Shown: piece after piece, positions 53,290 through 63,037 of the stretch
Layout: each line of letters begins with the position of its first letter
Position numbering within the stretch: the stretch's first letter is position 1
Assembly (NCBI GenBank): GCA_021818865.1
Contig: JAKASX010000001.1
Coordinates: 1 to 64,000 of the forward strand
Length of the DNA stretch: 64,000 nucleotides
Reading direction: 5' to 3'
Origin: Acidobacteriota bacterium
Lineage (GTDB): Bacteria > Acidobacteriota > Terriglobia > Acidiferrales > UBA7541
Position numbers and translations under genes: made by a program
The notes under the pieces: model-generated
Seen by the model: the letters and a program-made list of their open reading frames with translations, nothing else
The model's database searches: none
What the model was told of the DNA's origin: nothing

Positions 53290-54078
53290 ATGGCGTCGTT
53301 GCGGCTGACCGTACTCGGCTCGGGGACTTCGATGGGGGTGCCGACGCTGGGCTGCGCCTGCCGCGTTTGCCGTTCGAGCGATCCGCGCGACCGCCGCACG
53401 CGCTCTTCCGTTCTGCTGTCCCACGGCGGGCGGAACGCGGTGATAGATACGTCCACCGATTTCCGCGCCCAGGCGCTGCGCGAAGGGGTTTCCCGGCTCG
53501 ATGCGGTGATTTACACGCACGCCCACGCCGATCACATCCTGGGCCTCGACGACATTCGCCCGTACAACATGAAGCAGAAAAGCCGGATTCCGCTCTACGG
53601 ATCGGGCGACACGCTGGCGGTGCTGCGGCGGACGTTCGCTTACATTTTCGAACCCGCCGAATACAGCACCGTTCCTTCCATCCAGATGCAGGAAATCGCG
53701 GGCCCGTTCGACCCTTTCCAAATCGAGGGCCAGCCCGTTTCGATGACGCCGATCCCAGCGCGGCACGGCCCGATTCCGGTGCTCGGTTACCGTTTCGGCC
53801 GCGCGGCTTACCTGACCGATTTCAGCCTGGTACCGGAGGAATCGAAGCCGCTGCTCGAAGACCTGGACGATCTGGTGCTCGACGCGCTGCGCCACACGCC
53901 GCATCCGATGCACTCGACGGTGGAACAGTCGCTGGCGCTGGTGGAAGAGGTTCGGCCGCGCCGCGCCTGGTTCACGCACATCGCGCACGAATTGCCGCAT
54001 GAGGAAACGAACCGGCGGCTGCCGGATCACGTGAAGCTCGCCTACGACGGTTTGAGCTTCGAGGTTCAGCTCGCGTGA
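53290..54078 (+). CDS. MBL-fold metal-dependent hydrolase (PhnP-like)
   Basis: The 262-residue protein begins LTVLGSGTSMGVPTLGCACRVCRS and has the metal-binding THAHADHILGLDD motif, further histidines in IPARHGPIPVLG and HPMHSTVEQ, and a final WFTHIAHE. The CxCxxC start segment and overall size match PhnP-like cyclic phosphodiesterases; the true substrate is unknown. It overlaps ribF by 4 bases. Confidence 0.88.
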   Translation: MASLRLTVLGSGTSMGVPTLGCACRVCRSSDPRDRRTRSSVLLSHGGRNAVIDTSTDFRAQALREGVSRLDAVIYTHAHADHILGLDDIRPYNMKQKSRIPLYGSGDTLAVLRRTFAYIFEPAEYSTVPSIQMQEIAGPFDPFQIEGQPVSMTPIPARHGPIPVLGYRFGRAAYLTDFSLVPEESKPLLEDLDDLVLDALRHTPHPMHSTVEQSLALVEEVRPRRAWFTHIAHELPHEETNRRLPDHVKLAYDGLSFEVQLA

Positions 54079-55049
54079 CGCTGCGCGTAGTGCGCTCGGC
54101 CGAGGACTGGCTGCGGGAAGCGGCCGGGGAACCCGCGATCGCGGCGATCGGCAATTTCGACGGACTGCACCGCGGACATCAGCAAATTCTGGCTCGCGTC
54201 ACCGAGCGCGCCCACTCGACCGGCCGGCGCTCGGTGGTCACCACATTCGATCCGCATCCGACCCGCGTGCTGCGGGCCGAATCCGCGCCGCCGCTGATCG
54301 TGACGATCGAACAGCGGCTGGCGCTTTTCGAGGCAGCCGGGGTCGACGCGGCGCTGGTACTTCCCTTCACGCCGGAATTCGCGCGGCTCTCGCCGCAGGA
54401 TTTCGCGGCCCGGATCCTGGTCGAGACGCTTCATGCTTCGGACGTTTTCGTCGGCGAAAATTTCCGTTTCGGCCACCGGCAACAGGGCGACGCGGCCACG
54501 CTGGCGGAATTGGGTGCACGGTTGGGTTTCGCCGTGGACATCGTTCCCTCGGTGCGGCTGCGCGGGCACGTGGTTTCGAGCACGCTGGTGAGGCAGGCAG
54601 TCGCCGCCGGGCGCGTGGAATTCGCCGCCAGGATGCTGGGCCGGCCGTTTTCGCTGAGCGGGAAAATCCGGCCCGGTGAAGGCCAAGGCCGCAAGCTGGT
54701 GGTGCCGACGCTGAATCTGGCGTGGGAACAGGAACTCGTTCCCGGACGAGGCGTTTACGCGACGGAAGCGGCGATCGCGGATGGCCGGTATCAGGCGGCG
54801 ACAAACGTGGGCATTCGTCCCACGTTCGACGGCGCGCGATTGACCATCGAGAGTCACCTGCTCGATTTTTCCAGCGAACTCACCGAAGGCCTTTTGGAGG
54901 TGCGATTCTGCAAGCGCCTGCGCCCGGAGAAGAAATTCGCTTCGCCGGCCGAACTGCGCGAGCAGGTGCTTCGCGATATCGACCGCGCCCGCACGTTTTT
55001 CGCGCGGCTCAGCCGCGCGCGCTTAAGATCGCGGCCGCGCTCGGGCTGA
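54075..55049 (+). CDS. ribF: Bifunctional riboflavin kinase / FAD synthetase
   Basis: This 324-residue enzyme converts riboflavin to FMN and FAD. The FAD-synthetase nucleotidyltransferase domain has AAIGNFDGLHRGHQQIL and FGHRQQGDAATL. The kinase domain has GRPFSLSGKIRPGEGQGRKLVVPTLNL and NVGIRPTF. The GTG at 54075 overlaps the MBL gene (GTGA) and is the plausible start. Confidence 0.95.
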   Translation: MTLRVVRSAEDWLREAAGEPAIAAIGNFDGLHRGHQQILARVTERAHSTGRRSVVTTFDPHPTRVLRAESAPPLIVTIEQRLALFEAAGVDAALVLPFTPEFARLSPQDFAARILVETLHASDVFVGENFRFGHRQQGDAATLAELGARLGFAVDIVPSVRLRGHVVSSTLVRQAVAAGRVEFAARMLGRPFSLSGKIRPGEGQGRKLVVPTLNLAWEQELVPGRGVYATEAAIADGRYQAATNVGIRPTFDGARLTIESHLLDFSSELTEGLLEVRFCKRLRPEKKFASPAELREQVLRDIDRARTFFARLSRARLRSRPRSG

Positions 55050-55127
55050 GCGGCCGCCGTTCCACGCCCACAAACCCCGCGGCAATCCAACTCTTCCGTG
55101 CCGGAAACTCGGGACTGTGAGAGGCGA

Positions 55128-55988
55128 TCAGGCCTGGGCTTTGGCGCGATGCGCGAAGCCAGTTTCGGGTTCGGGTGACAAACCGGAATCCGTCAGGGCG
55201 GCCTTTCCCAAAGCGTAATTCACGGCGGCGGAGCAGACGACCAGAGCGAATTTCGCGTCGTCGAATTGCGCTTCTTCTCTCTCGGCGTCCCGCCTTTGGC
55301 CGGGGGCCGACCAGATGCGCGACTGGCGCGATGGCTTCCGCGACCGCTCGACGGAGGGAAGACCCGCCACGACCGCATCGGCCATTCTGCGCAGAAATTC
55401 CGGCGCGCGTTCGCCGAGAGTGCGTTCGAGCGCGGCCAAAGCTTGGAGCGATTCCCGAACGGAAGCTTCGTAGTCCGGCGCATGGCGGTCGGCCAGCAGA
55501 GCGAGGGCGCGATGCAGCCTCTCGCTCACCCCGTCGAGAGGATGGGCGCTCGCGAGCGCCTGTTCGATCGCCTCGAATTCCTCGCTGGAACTCACGCGGA
55601 CCAGCCGCTGGCCGAGGAAGCGATACGGCGCGAGTTCCTGCACGAACACCGCGTTGGCGCGCGCCATGAACCGGGCGTTCAGGTCGGCCGAGGGAAAGGC
55701 GCCGGCGCAGAATTCGAGGAAGTCGTACACCTGGTTCCATTCGGCGTGAAAGTAATAGTCGCGAATCGTCTGCAAGACCGTGGCGTAAGGGATGGAATCC
55801 TGCGGCCATTTGAAATATTCGTCCCACAGGCGCTCGACGAACGCGTTGAGTTCCGGACTCCAGGCGGCGGAGCTGAAGTAGGAGGAGCGAATGACGTTCC
55901 ACAAGCGATTGCGCAGACTCGGCTCGAGCGCATCGGCCGAGAGAGCCTTGAGCGACTGAAGCCCGGCTCGTTCGGAGAACGACCTCAT
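55128..55988 (-). CDS. AbiJ-NTD4-like protein (possible phage-defence related)
   Basis: The 286-residue protein starts MRSFSERAGLQ, continues LEPSLRNRLWNVI, LWDEYFKWPQDSIPY and WNQVYDFLEF, matching the N-terminal domain 4 found in AbiJ-like proteins. The C-terminal half is helical (RALALLADRHAPDYEASVRESLQALAALERTLG, FALVVCSAAVNYALGKA), like the C-terminal region of those proteins. The expected GIRH motif before the last helix is not seen (the region reads PGQRRDAEREE). GGAGG lies upstream of ATG 55988. No partner gene is present. A defence role is inferred from family only. Confidence 0.7.
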   Translation of the reverse strand: MRSFSERAGLQSLKALSADALEPSLRNRLWNVIRSSYFSSAAWSPELNAFVERLWDEYFKWPQDSIPYATVLQTIRDYYFHAEWNQVYDFLEFCAGAFPSADLNARFMARANAVFVQELAPYRFLGQRLVRVSSSEEFEAIEQALASAHPLDGVSERLHRALALLADRHAPDYEASVRESLQALAALERTLGERAPEFLRRMADAVVAGLPSVERSRKPSRQSRIWSAPGQRRDAEREEAQFDDAKFALVVCSAAVNYALGKAALTDSGLSPEPETGFAHRAKAQA

Positions 55989-56196
55989 CGAGGCCTCCGT
56001 TTCTCCAACGTGTCGCTCATGTACCAAATTCGGAGGCGGTCGTTCAAGAAAAAAATGCGCGGCCCGTTTTTCCTTGTCCTGGGCGTCGCCTGTTTCCCGA
56101 CGCGGACGAGTCTCGGGAAAAGGTTGCGGAGTGCCGGTCCGCAAGGCCGCAGGAGGTCGTCCTGGGAGCGGCTTTTGAATCCCGGTTCTCGCGCCT

Positions 56197-58830
56197 TTAC
56201 TCGAACCGGAGGGTTTGGACGGGATCCACGCGAGCGGCCTGACGCGCGGGGACGTAGCTGGCCAAAAGGGCTGCCGCGGCCAGCACGACGGCCGCAGAGC
56301 CAAAAGCGATCGGATCGGTAGCCTTGACGCCGACGATCAGCCTGGCGAGCACACGCGCGAGGCCATAGGCCAACGGGAGGCCGAGGGCGAGACCTATGCC
56401 GAGCAGCCGTGCGCCGCGCCGCAGCAAGAGGCCAAGCACGCTGGCAGAGCTTGCCCCCAGCGACATGCGGACGCCGATTTCGTGACGTCGTTCGGCCACC
56501 GAATACGCCATCACGCTATACACGCCGGTTGCGGCCAGTCCGAACGCGATGAGACCCAAGGCGCTCATAAAGCCGGCGATGAGCCCGATCCCGCCCATGG
56601 AATCGTGAATCGCCTGCCGCAGGGTTTCGGGATGCCTTTCCATATCGCCGGTGACGGGCAGGTCGGGATCGATGGTGGCAACGACCTGGCGAACGGAGGG
56701 AGCCAGTGAAATGGGACCGGCGGAGCTGCGAATCGCGAAAAATGAGTCCGATGGCGGCGCCTGCTGTAAAGGACGGAAAATCGCGTTTTCCGGCGTCTGG
56801 TCCGTCCAATCCCACAGCACGGTTCCGACGACGCCGACAACCGTCAGCCAGCGGCCGGGCTTGCCCGAGCGCACCAGACGGATCTGGCTGCCGATTGCGC
56901 CTCCCTGAGGCCAGTAGCGCCGGGCGAGGTTGCGGCTGACGATGGCAACGGGCAAGGATGCGGCGGAGTCGGCGGACGTGAAATCGCGGCCGGCAACGAG
57001 CGGGACGTGCATCATCGCGAAAAAGCCGGGGCTGATGCTCTGAGCGTCAGCCCAAGGCAACGATTTCAGGCTCCTCTGATTGTTTCCGGCTACCTGGAAA
57101 TCGCGGCCCACGCCACCACCGTTGCTCATCGGGAAAGTGGTGAACGCGGATACGAATCGGGCGCCGGGAATGGCGCGAAGTTTTTGAAGGGCCTGCTCGT
57201 AAAAAGCCGCGCGCTCGTCTGATTGGTTGTAACGCGCCTTGGGGAGGGCGACGTGAAAGAGCAGCACGCTCGACGGCGCAAATTGCTTTTGCCGGGCCAG
57301 CATATCCTGAAAGCCGTCCACCAGCAGCCCCGTCCCAACGAGCAGCACCAATGCCATCGCCATCTGCGCGACAACCAGCGCTCCCTGCAGCCAGCGGTGC
57401 GCGCGACCGGGCGTCTGCGTCCGGCCGCCCTCTTTGAGCGTTCCGATCAAATCAGGTTTCGAAGCGTAGAGAGCGGGCAGGATGCCGGAAACAATCCCGG
57501 CAGCGACGGCAATGCTCATCGTGAACGCCAGGGCGAGGGGGCTTAGCCGGATTCGGTTCCAACCGGAAATCAACTGAGCGACAGCCCTCGGCATTCCCGC
57601 CGCGGCCAGGTGGATCCAGATGACCGCGAGCAGCAACCCGCCGGCAGCGCCCAGCAGCGCCGTCAGGATGCTTTCGACCATCAGTTGCCGCACGACCCTG
57701 CGGCGCGTGGCGCCGAGCGATGCGCGCACGGCGATTTCCCTTCGCCGCGAAGTTCCTCGGGCCAATTGCAGATTGGTCACGTTGGCGCAGGCGATCAGTA
57801 AAACCAGACCCAGCGCCACGGCGAACATCAGACCCCAGTAGTAGCTGAGATTTCCGTTGATGTACACACGGAGCGAGCGCAGGAGGACGGAAAGGCCGCG
57901 ATTGCTTTCGGGAAAAGATTTGGCGAGGCCGGCGGCGAGCGTCCTCAATTCCGCCTGCGCCTGGGCCATCGAGACGCCAGGCTTCAAGAGGCCGAGCACG
58001 GTCAGGTTGTGAGCGCTGCGATCCGCGCGTTCGGCGGGAGAAAGAGCCAGAGGAACGCAGATGTCGGTGTGCGGATACTCGATGGCGCGCGGCATCACGC
58101 CGACGATCGTATAGGCGGCATGATCCAGCTCGATCGTCCTGCCAACGGCATGCGGGTCTCCCGCGAACTCGCTCTGCCAATAGCGATACGACAGAAGTGC
58201 GACGTGGCCGCGGCCCGGTCGGGATTCACCGGAAGAAAACGAACGGCCGAGGAACGGCCTGGCGCCGAGCACTTGATAAAAGTCGGGAGTGATCGCCACG
58301 GCGGCCACCATCCCGGCGGGTCCTTCGCCGGTGCGGTCGAACTGCCGGTAGCGAAGGGCGGCGAGGCCTTCGAAAGACCGCGCGTGGCTTTGCCAATCGA
58401 GATAATCGGCGTAGGAGACGCCGGTCCAGCTGCGCGTTTTTTTCCGCCAACCATTGATCAATACCAACCGGCCGAAATCCCTTACGGGGATGGCATGCCA
58501 AACGATCGCGTCGAAGATGCTGAAATTCGCCGCGTTCGCGCCGATTCCCACCGCCAACGCGACGATGGCCGCAAACGCGAAGGCGGGATTGCGGCGCAAT
58601 TGCCGTGCGGCGTAGCGGACGTCTTGCCAAAGCTCTTCGAGCCAGAGAATGGTCCACACGGCCCGTGTGTCTTCCCTTGCCAACGCCACGTTCCCGAATT
58701 TGAGCATCGCCGCGCGCCGCGCCTGCTCCGGCTTCATTCCGCGTTCGATGTTCTGCTGCATTTCCCGCTCGATGTGCGCGCGAATCTCCTCGTCGAGCGC
58801 CTCCAGCATCCGCTTGCGGCGCCATTTCAC
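56197..58830 (-). CDS. ADOP-family (MacB/FtsX-type) permease
   Basis: This protein of about 877 residues is of the acidobacterial duplicated orphan permease type. An N-terminal permease-prefix domain ([29 protein letters not shown]) is followed by a helix, a MacB periplasmic core domain, an FtsX helix group ([33 protein letters not shown]), a second periplasmic domain and a second FtsX group ([23 protein letters not shown]). No ATPase gene is adjacent, as is usual for this family. The GTG at 58830 overlaps the padR stop by 4 bases and is chosen over an upstream in-frame ATG (58893) inside padR. Confidence 0.92.
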   Translation of the reverse strand: MKWRRKRMLEALDEEIRAHIEREMQQNIERGMKPEQARRAAMLKFGNVALAREDTRAVWTILWLEELWQDVRYAARQLRRNPAFAFAAIVALAVGIGANAANFSIFDAIVWHAIPVRDFGRLVLINGWRKKTRSWTGVSYADYLDWQSHARSFEGLAALRYRQFDRTGEGPAGMVAAVAITPDFYQVLGARPFLGRSFSSGESRPGRGHVALLSYRYWQSEFAGDPHAVGRTIELDHAAYTIVGVMPRAIEYPHTDICVPLALSPAERADRSAHNLTVLGLLKPGVSMAQAQAELRTLAAGLAKSFPESNRGLSVLLRSLRVYINGNLSYYWGLMFAVALGLVLLIACANVTNLQLARGTSRRREIAVRASLGATRRRVVRQLMVESILTALLGAAGGLLLAVIWIHLAAAGMPRAVAQLISGWNRIRLSPLALAFTMSIAVAAGIVSGILPALYASKPDLIGTLKEGGRTQTPGRAHRWLQGALVVAQMAMALVLLVGTGLLVDGFQDMLARQKQFAPSSVLLFHVALPKARYNQSDERAAFYEQALQKLRAIPGARFVSAFTTFPMSNGGGVGRDFQVAGNNQRSLKSLPWADAQSISPGFFAMMHVPLVAGRDFTSADSAASLPVAIVSRNLARRYWPQGGAIGSQIRLVRSGKPGRWLTVVGVVGTVLWDWTDQTPENAIFRPLQQAPPSDSFFAIRSSAGPISLAPSVRQVVATIDPDLPVTGDMERHPETLRQAIHDSMGGIGLIAGFMSALGLIAFGLAATGVYSVMAYSVAERRHEIGVRMSLGASSASVLGLLLRRGARLLGIGLALGLPLAYGLARVLARLIVGVKATDPIAFGSAAVVLAAAALLASYVPARQAARVDPVQTLRFE

Positions 58831-59189
58831 GATTTGCTCTCCTGCCGGGCCGGTCGCAGGATTCGGGCAATCGCTTGCGAGAACCTGTCCCACTTTCCGG
58901 TCTCGGCGACCAGCTGGCGCCGGCCCTTGGGAGTCAGCCGGTAGAACATGGCCCGGCGATTGTTTTCGGAGACGCCTTTCTCGGCGGAGATCCAGCCACG
59001 CTTGATCAGCCGGTGGAGGGCTGGATAGAGCGATCCCTGTTCGACTTGGAGCACGTCGTCGGAGTTGACTTCAATGGCCCTGGCGACCTGATGGCCGTGC
59101 GCCGGCCCAAGTAGCAGCGTACGCAGAATCAGCAGGTCGAGGGTTCCCTGCAGGAGTTCGAGGCGTTTCTTGCGTTCTTGTGTAGACAT
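58827..59189 (-). CDS. PadR-family transcriptional regulator
   Basis: This 120-residue winged-helix regulator has [47 protein letters not shown] and [13 protein letters not shown], the typical PadR-like core. It is translationally coupled to the ADOP permease (GTGA overlap), the standard arrangement for this pair. A large inverted repeat overlapping its own promoter and start codon (59185-59227) is a probable autoregulatory operator. Confidence 0.93.
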   Translation of the reverse strand: MSTQERKKRLELLQGTLDLLILRTLLLGPAHGHQVARAIEVNSDDVLQVEQGSLYPALHRLIKRGWISAEKGVSENNRRAMFYRLTPKGRRQLVAETGKWDRFSQAIARILRPARQESKS

Positions 59190-59227
59190 TCTAGGCGAAC
59201 AGACTATAGGGCTTCACCTAGAATGTC
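59185..59227 (-). promoter_or_regulatory. padR promoter with overlapping 15-bp operator dyad
   Basis: GACATTCTAGGCGAA (59185-59199) and TTCACCTAGAATGTC (59213-59227) form an inverted repeat matching at 14 of 15 positions around 13 bases. On the minus strand, TTGACA (59224-59229) and TATAGT (59203-59208) form a promoter with a 15-base spacer inside the dyad. The start codon (59189-59187) is in the left arm and only 13 bases beyond the -10 box, so the mRNA has almost no leader. Confidence 0.7.
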
Positions 59228-59411
59228 AAGGGGGCACTGAGCTGGGCTATCAGAAGATAAATTTACGCCGAGGAGTATCGCAAAGCCGGCGAGAACAATT
59301 GGGATGCGGAGACCGCGCCAGAGGCTTTGCATCGGCTTTGCGCGGGCGGGACGCGGAAAGTAGATGGCGTAAATCCAGCGGTGCTGGCTGGAATGTCTCA
59401 AGCGCATCGGG

Positions 59412-59432
59412 ATGCTTCACTTCGTTCAGCAT
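59412..59432. repeat. Short palindrome related to the kinase-linker repeat
   Basis: ATGCTTCAC-ttc-GTTCAGCAT pairs at 7 of 9 positions and is followed by GACA. The core resembles the palindrome at 272-301. It sits in the 319-base gap between padR and fur, which otherwise contains only the padR promoter and operator. Confidence 0.45.
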
Positions 59433-59508
59433 GACAGTGCCTTCGGTTTTTGCGGGGGAGTCGGGTGCGGGAAGATTGGGATGCGAAGAGCGCTCGAGAG
59501 GAGCCGCG

Positions 59509-59997
59509 TCAGGCTTTGCGGCGGCAGGCGGCGCAATAGCCGCCGATTTCGGTGCGGGCGACGGTGATTTCGATGTCGCAATCGCGGGCGATCTGCTGTT
59601 TCAAGCGATCGAACAGCCCGCTTTCGACTTCGCGCACCTTGCCGCAACCGAGGCAGGCGACGTGGATGTGATCGCGCGGACCGCGGGTTTCGTAATAGTG
59701 CTGATGGCCGCGCAGGTGGAGCAGGTCGAGTTCGTCGACAAGGCCGTGGCGCTTCAATAGATCGAGCGTGCGGTAAACCGTCACGCGGTTCAGGCGGGGA
59801 TCGGCACGTTGCGCCTTTTCGAGCAAGACTTCGACGTTCAGGTGCTCGGGAGCCGTATCGATGATGCGCAAGAGCGTGCGCCGCTGCCGGGTCAGCCGAA
59901 TCCCGCGCCGCGCCAACTCGTTTTCCAGCCGGCCCGGCTCCGAAGTGATATTGATGCGTTCCCCGCTCGAAACGCGATGCGGAGGGCTGAGCGCCAT
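59509..59997 (-). CDS. Fur-family metal-responsive transcriptional regulator
   Basis: The protein of about 162 residues has a winged helix (RRGIRLTRQRRTLLRIIDTA, LNRVTVYRTLDLLKRHGLV) and a metal-binding dimerisation domain (RGHQHYYETRGPRDHIHVACLGCGKVREVE) with a final CAAC zinc pair. The specific subtype (Fur, PerR or Zur) is not clear. ATG 59997 is preferred because GGGGAGGAACG precedes it; the frame stays open to 60117 without conservation. Confidence 0.92.
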   Translation of the reverse strand: MALSPPHRVSSGERINITSEPGRLENELARRGIRLTRQRRTLLRIIDTAPEHLNVEVLLEKAQRADPRLNRVTVYRTLDLLKRHGLVDELDLLHLRGHQHYYETRGPRDHIHVACLGCGKVREVESGLFDRLKQQIARDCDIEITVARTEIGGYCAACRRKA

Positions 59998-60364
59998 CGT
60001 TCCTCCCCGTTTCCCGCGCCGAAGAAGACCCGGCAAATCCCCGTTGGCCGCCGATCCCACCCCGATGCGCCGATCCGGAGCCGAGCGGGACATGCCGCGA
60101 CGGGGCCAAAAATTCATTTTACACGAGCCCGCCGTTTGAGCGTCGTACTGCTACTAACAGCGCCCACCGCGAGACCCGAAGTGTGCAGCGCTTTTCACAG
60201 GAGGAGTGGGAGGGGAACCGGTGAGATGCAGGTTGACTGGGAAAATCGGAAATGGCGATGGGTGCAACTGGCACGGCGTTTGCACTGAGCACTGTGAAAC
60301 TTCGTGCGCCAGACAGGCCGAGGGACGAATCGTACTGGGCCGGCGGATGGGAACGAGGAGGGTC
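59998..60364. other. Divergent intergenic region between fur and the PilZ-like gene
   Basis: The 367 bases hold the promoters of both genes, and ribosome sites at both ends (GGGGAGGAACG for fur, AGGAGGGTC for the PilZ-like gene). A TAAAAT -10-like box preceded by TG on the minus strand lies at 60116-60121, but I see no convincing -35. No gene is supportable. Confidence 0.4.
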
Positions 60365-61666
60365 ATGGCAACCGCAACGCGCCGCGAACTGCGCCTGGGA
60401 GTGGATTCGCTCGTCGCGATCGATCTGGAACCGGATAACGGCGGCATCGTGTTGGGGATGAGCGAAAGCGGCATGAGGATCAGCGTCGCCTACCCTCTGG
60501 TCAAGCAAACGAAAGTGCGCTTTACACTTCATCTTTCGCCGAAACAGAAGATTTCCGGCACGGGGTTCGTCCAGTCCGTCTCGAGCAGCGGGCGAAGCGC
60601 GGAAGTGGAAATTCTGGATCTAGATGAGGATTCGCGTGCGGAATTCGGTTGCTGGCTAAGCGGATCGCCCGCCGAAGCCGATGCGCGCGAACTTCCAAAA
60701 CCGCCGGAATCGCCAGCCCTGGCAGTTGAGCCCGAAGCGGTCCCTGCCGTACCCGTTCTGGAAATGGAGCAGCCCGCTCTGGTCCTGGATTCGCCTCTCC
60801 AGGAGGCCATTGCCGAGGCCGCCACGGCTCTTGCGCCTGCTGAGGAACACGCGGTAAAAGCGGAGAGCCGGGGACAGTTGGAGATTCCATCCGCAGCGGC
60901 GGAGACGGCCGAATGGGCAGCACCAAGTGAGGCACTTGCGCCAGCGGCGACCCTCGGACAGAATCACACAGCGCTGCCAGAGCCCCTCTCGACTGCGCAG
61001 CCATCCTTTGTGCTACCGGAGCCGATACCAGTAAAGCCGCTGAGCGATGGCGCTGCGGTTTTCCCAGTCCTGCTCGACGGCGTAACGGATGCCGCAGCTG
61101 GATACGTTGCCTTGGGACCGGCATTGCTCGATAGCGCGGAGCCGGACGCTTCGCAGAAGACCGTTCTGAGCGTCCAATCCGCGGTTGCGCCACGGGGCGA
61201 ATTGCGCGGGAATGTTTTGGAAAATCCCGTCAAGCGCGTGGTTCCCTTTGCCGCGAGCGTCCCCGCCCGGCCCGCCACCGAGCCGGAACCGGGAGAGAAA
61301 GACGATTTCGCCGCTCCCGCGCCGGAGCTCGTTGCGATCGAGGAGGGGCGAATGGCCGGTGCGCTCTATTTGCCCAATTACAACGTCGAGGGGATCACCG
61401 CTTGCGGAACCGACTGGCGCTGGAAAGTGCACTTGTATTCGCATCCGCTGATGACCCTAGAGATTGCAGCCGAGAAATTCGAGGAGTTCGGCTGGAGTCT
61501 GGAACGCGACTGGCACATCTGGGTTGCGCTGGCGACGATCGGCGCGGGGTTTCTGCCGCTCGTGACGAAGCCGCCGCTCGTTCCGGTGACGCTCGTTCTG
61601 TGGCTGATTGGAGGCCGCGTGGCGATACGGAGACGCCAGCCGGAACGCGCCGGCGAACGCAGTTGA
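60365..61666 (+). CDS. PilZ-like domain protein with C-terminal membrane helices
   Basis: The protein is about 433 residues. Residues 1-100 resemble a PilZ-type beta-barrel (RRELRLGVDSLVAIDLE, GIVLGMSESGMRISVAYPLVK, VQSVSSSGRSAEVEILDLDEDSRAEF), though the canonical RxxxR reads RRELR and the D/NxSxxG motif is modified (MSESGMR), so c-di-GMP binding is uncertain. A long Ala/Glu/Pro-rich linker (~110-370) leads to two hydrophobic segments (WVALATIGAGFLPLV, PLVPVTLVLWLIGGRVAI). AGGAGG precedes ATG 60365. Cellular role unknown. Confidence 0.65.
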   Translation: MATATRRELRLGVDSLVAIDLEPDNGGIVLGMSESGMRISVAYPLVKQTKVRFTLHLSPKQKISGTGFVQSVSSSGRSAEVEILDLDEDSRAEFGCWLSGSPAEADARELPKPPESPALAVEPEAVPAVPVLEMEQPALVLDSPLQEAIAEAATALAPAEEHAVKAESRGQLEIPSAAAETAEWAAPSEALAPAATLGQNHTALPEPLSTAQPSFVLPEPIPVKPLSDGAAVFPVLLDGVTDAAAGYVALGPALLDSAEPDASQKTVLSVQSAVAPRGELRGNVLENPVKRVVPFAASVPARPATEPEPGEKDDFAAPAPELVAIEEGRMAGALYLPNYNVEGITACGTDWRWKVHLYSHPLMTLEIAAEKFEEFGWSLERDWHIWVALATIGAGFLPLVTKPPLVPVTLVLWLIGGRVAIRRRQPERAGERS

Positions 61667-61714
61667 TTCGCGAAAGCGGCCGATGGACTGGCTGCCGAGG
61701 GGCGAGAAACTCGC

Positions 61715-63037
61715 TCAGTGCGAGGGCATGACGAGCTTCAGAATGTCGTTGTAGGTGACGATCAGAATCAATAAGAGCAGGAACACCACGCCCACCTGCA
61801 TCGCGCGCTCTTTCACCGCCAAGCTCAGATCGCGCCGGATCGTGCCTTCGACGCCGAGCGTGAGCAGGTGCCAGCCATCGAGAATCGGGATGGGCAGCAG
61901 GTTCAGAATGCCCAGGTTCAAGCTGATCACCGCCATAATGCTGAGGAACGCGAATGGTCCTTCGCGCGCCGCCTGACCGGAGGCTTTGGCGATGCCCACC
62001 GGCCCGGACAACTGTTTCAGCTTGTCCTTGTGTTCCACCAGCTTGACCACCGTATCCACAATCTGCGCGGTCAGCATCACGCTGTAACGCACGCCGCCAC
62101 GAACGGCGGAGGAAAAGCGGTTTGTGCGGGTGGATGGAGGGGGCTGGTATCGAACGCCGATGTACCACATCGACTCGCCGTCCAGCTTGCCGTAGACGGG
62201 GTGCAACGTAAGCGACAGAATTTTGCCCTGTCGCTCGATCGCAATCTGCACGGGTTTGCCTGCAGAGTCCTGAACCGTCTGGCCGAGGAGAAACCGGCTC
62301 ACCGCTTCATTTCCATCGATCGACACGATGCGATCGCCGCCTTGGATGCCGTCCTTCGCGGCCGGCGTACCCGGCATGACTGACTTCACAAGGACGTTCT
62401 CCACAGGGTAGCCGAGGAGATCGCCGAGAGCGTCATCGGCGGAAGTGGGGACGCTCAAGGGAATCCGTTGGCCGGCGCGATCCACCACCAGGTGCAGGCG
62501 CGCGTTGGCTGGAACGAACATGGCATGCCAGATCGCATCGTCCCACGTGCGTACGGGCTTGCCGTTCACCGAAACGATCAAGTCGCCCGAGCGCAAGCCG
62601 GCCTTTGCCGCCGGCGTGCCAGACATAACGAGGGAAACCTGCGGCCGTTGGCGGTAAAACGCCGGCTGGGCTCTGCCGCTCATGAACATCCCGGTGGCAA
62701 TCACAAAGGCCAGCAGGATGTTCATCGTTGGCCCGGCGAGAATGATCAGCGCGCGCTGCCAGCGTTTTTTGGAGAGGAATTCGTCGGGCGCGCCGGTGCG
62801 TTCTTCGGCGGGGTTTTCGCCCGCCATGCGCACGTAGCCGCCGATCGGCAACGCGCTCAACCGGTAATCGGTGGGTCCGCGCTTCACTCCCCACAGGCGC
62901 GGTCCCATGCCTACAGAAAAGACCTCGACGCGCACTCCGCACAGGCGGGCCACGATGAAATGGCCCCATTCGTGAGCGACGATCATCACGCCGAGCAGGA
63001 AAATGACGGAGACGACGCTGATGAGGAAATCGTTCAT
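61715..63037 (-). CDS. rseP: RIP metalloprotease RseP
   Basis: This 440-residue site-2-type intramembrane protease has the zinc motif VAHEWGHF in the first helix, then GPRLWG, RLSALPIGGYVRMAGE and a double PDZ insert (GTPAAKAGLRSGDLIVSVNGKPV; GTPAAKDGIQGGDRIVSIDG). The third conserved helix has LNLLPIPILDGWHLL (usually LDGGH; here LDGWH). It overlaps dxr by 4 bases in the classic dxr-rseP order. It may release sigma or anti-sigma factors such as the zinc-finger protein at 15.6 kb. Confidence 0.95.
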   Translation of the reverse strand: MNDFLISVVSVIFLLGVMIVAHEWGHFIVARLCGVRVEVFSVGMGPRLWGVKRGPTDYRLSALPIGGYVRMAGENPAEERTGAPDEFLSKKRWQRALIILAGPTMNILLAFVIATGMFMSGRAQPAFYRQRPQVSLVMSGTPAAKAGLRSGDLIVSVNGKPVRTWDDAIWHAMFVPANARLHLVVDRAGQRIPLSVPTSADDALGDLLGYPVENVLVKSVMPGTPAAKDGIQGGDRIVSIDGNEAVSRFLLGQTVQDSAGKPVQIAIERQGKILSLTLHPVYGKLDGESMWYIGVRYQPPPSTRTNRFSSAVRGGVRYSVMLTAQIVDTVVKLVEHKDKLKQLSGPVGIAKASGQAAREGPFAFLSIMAVISLNLGILNLLPIPILDGWHLLTLGVEGTIRRDLSLAVKERAMQVGVVFLLLLILIVTYNDILKLVMPSH

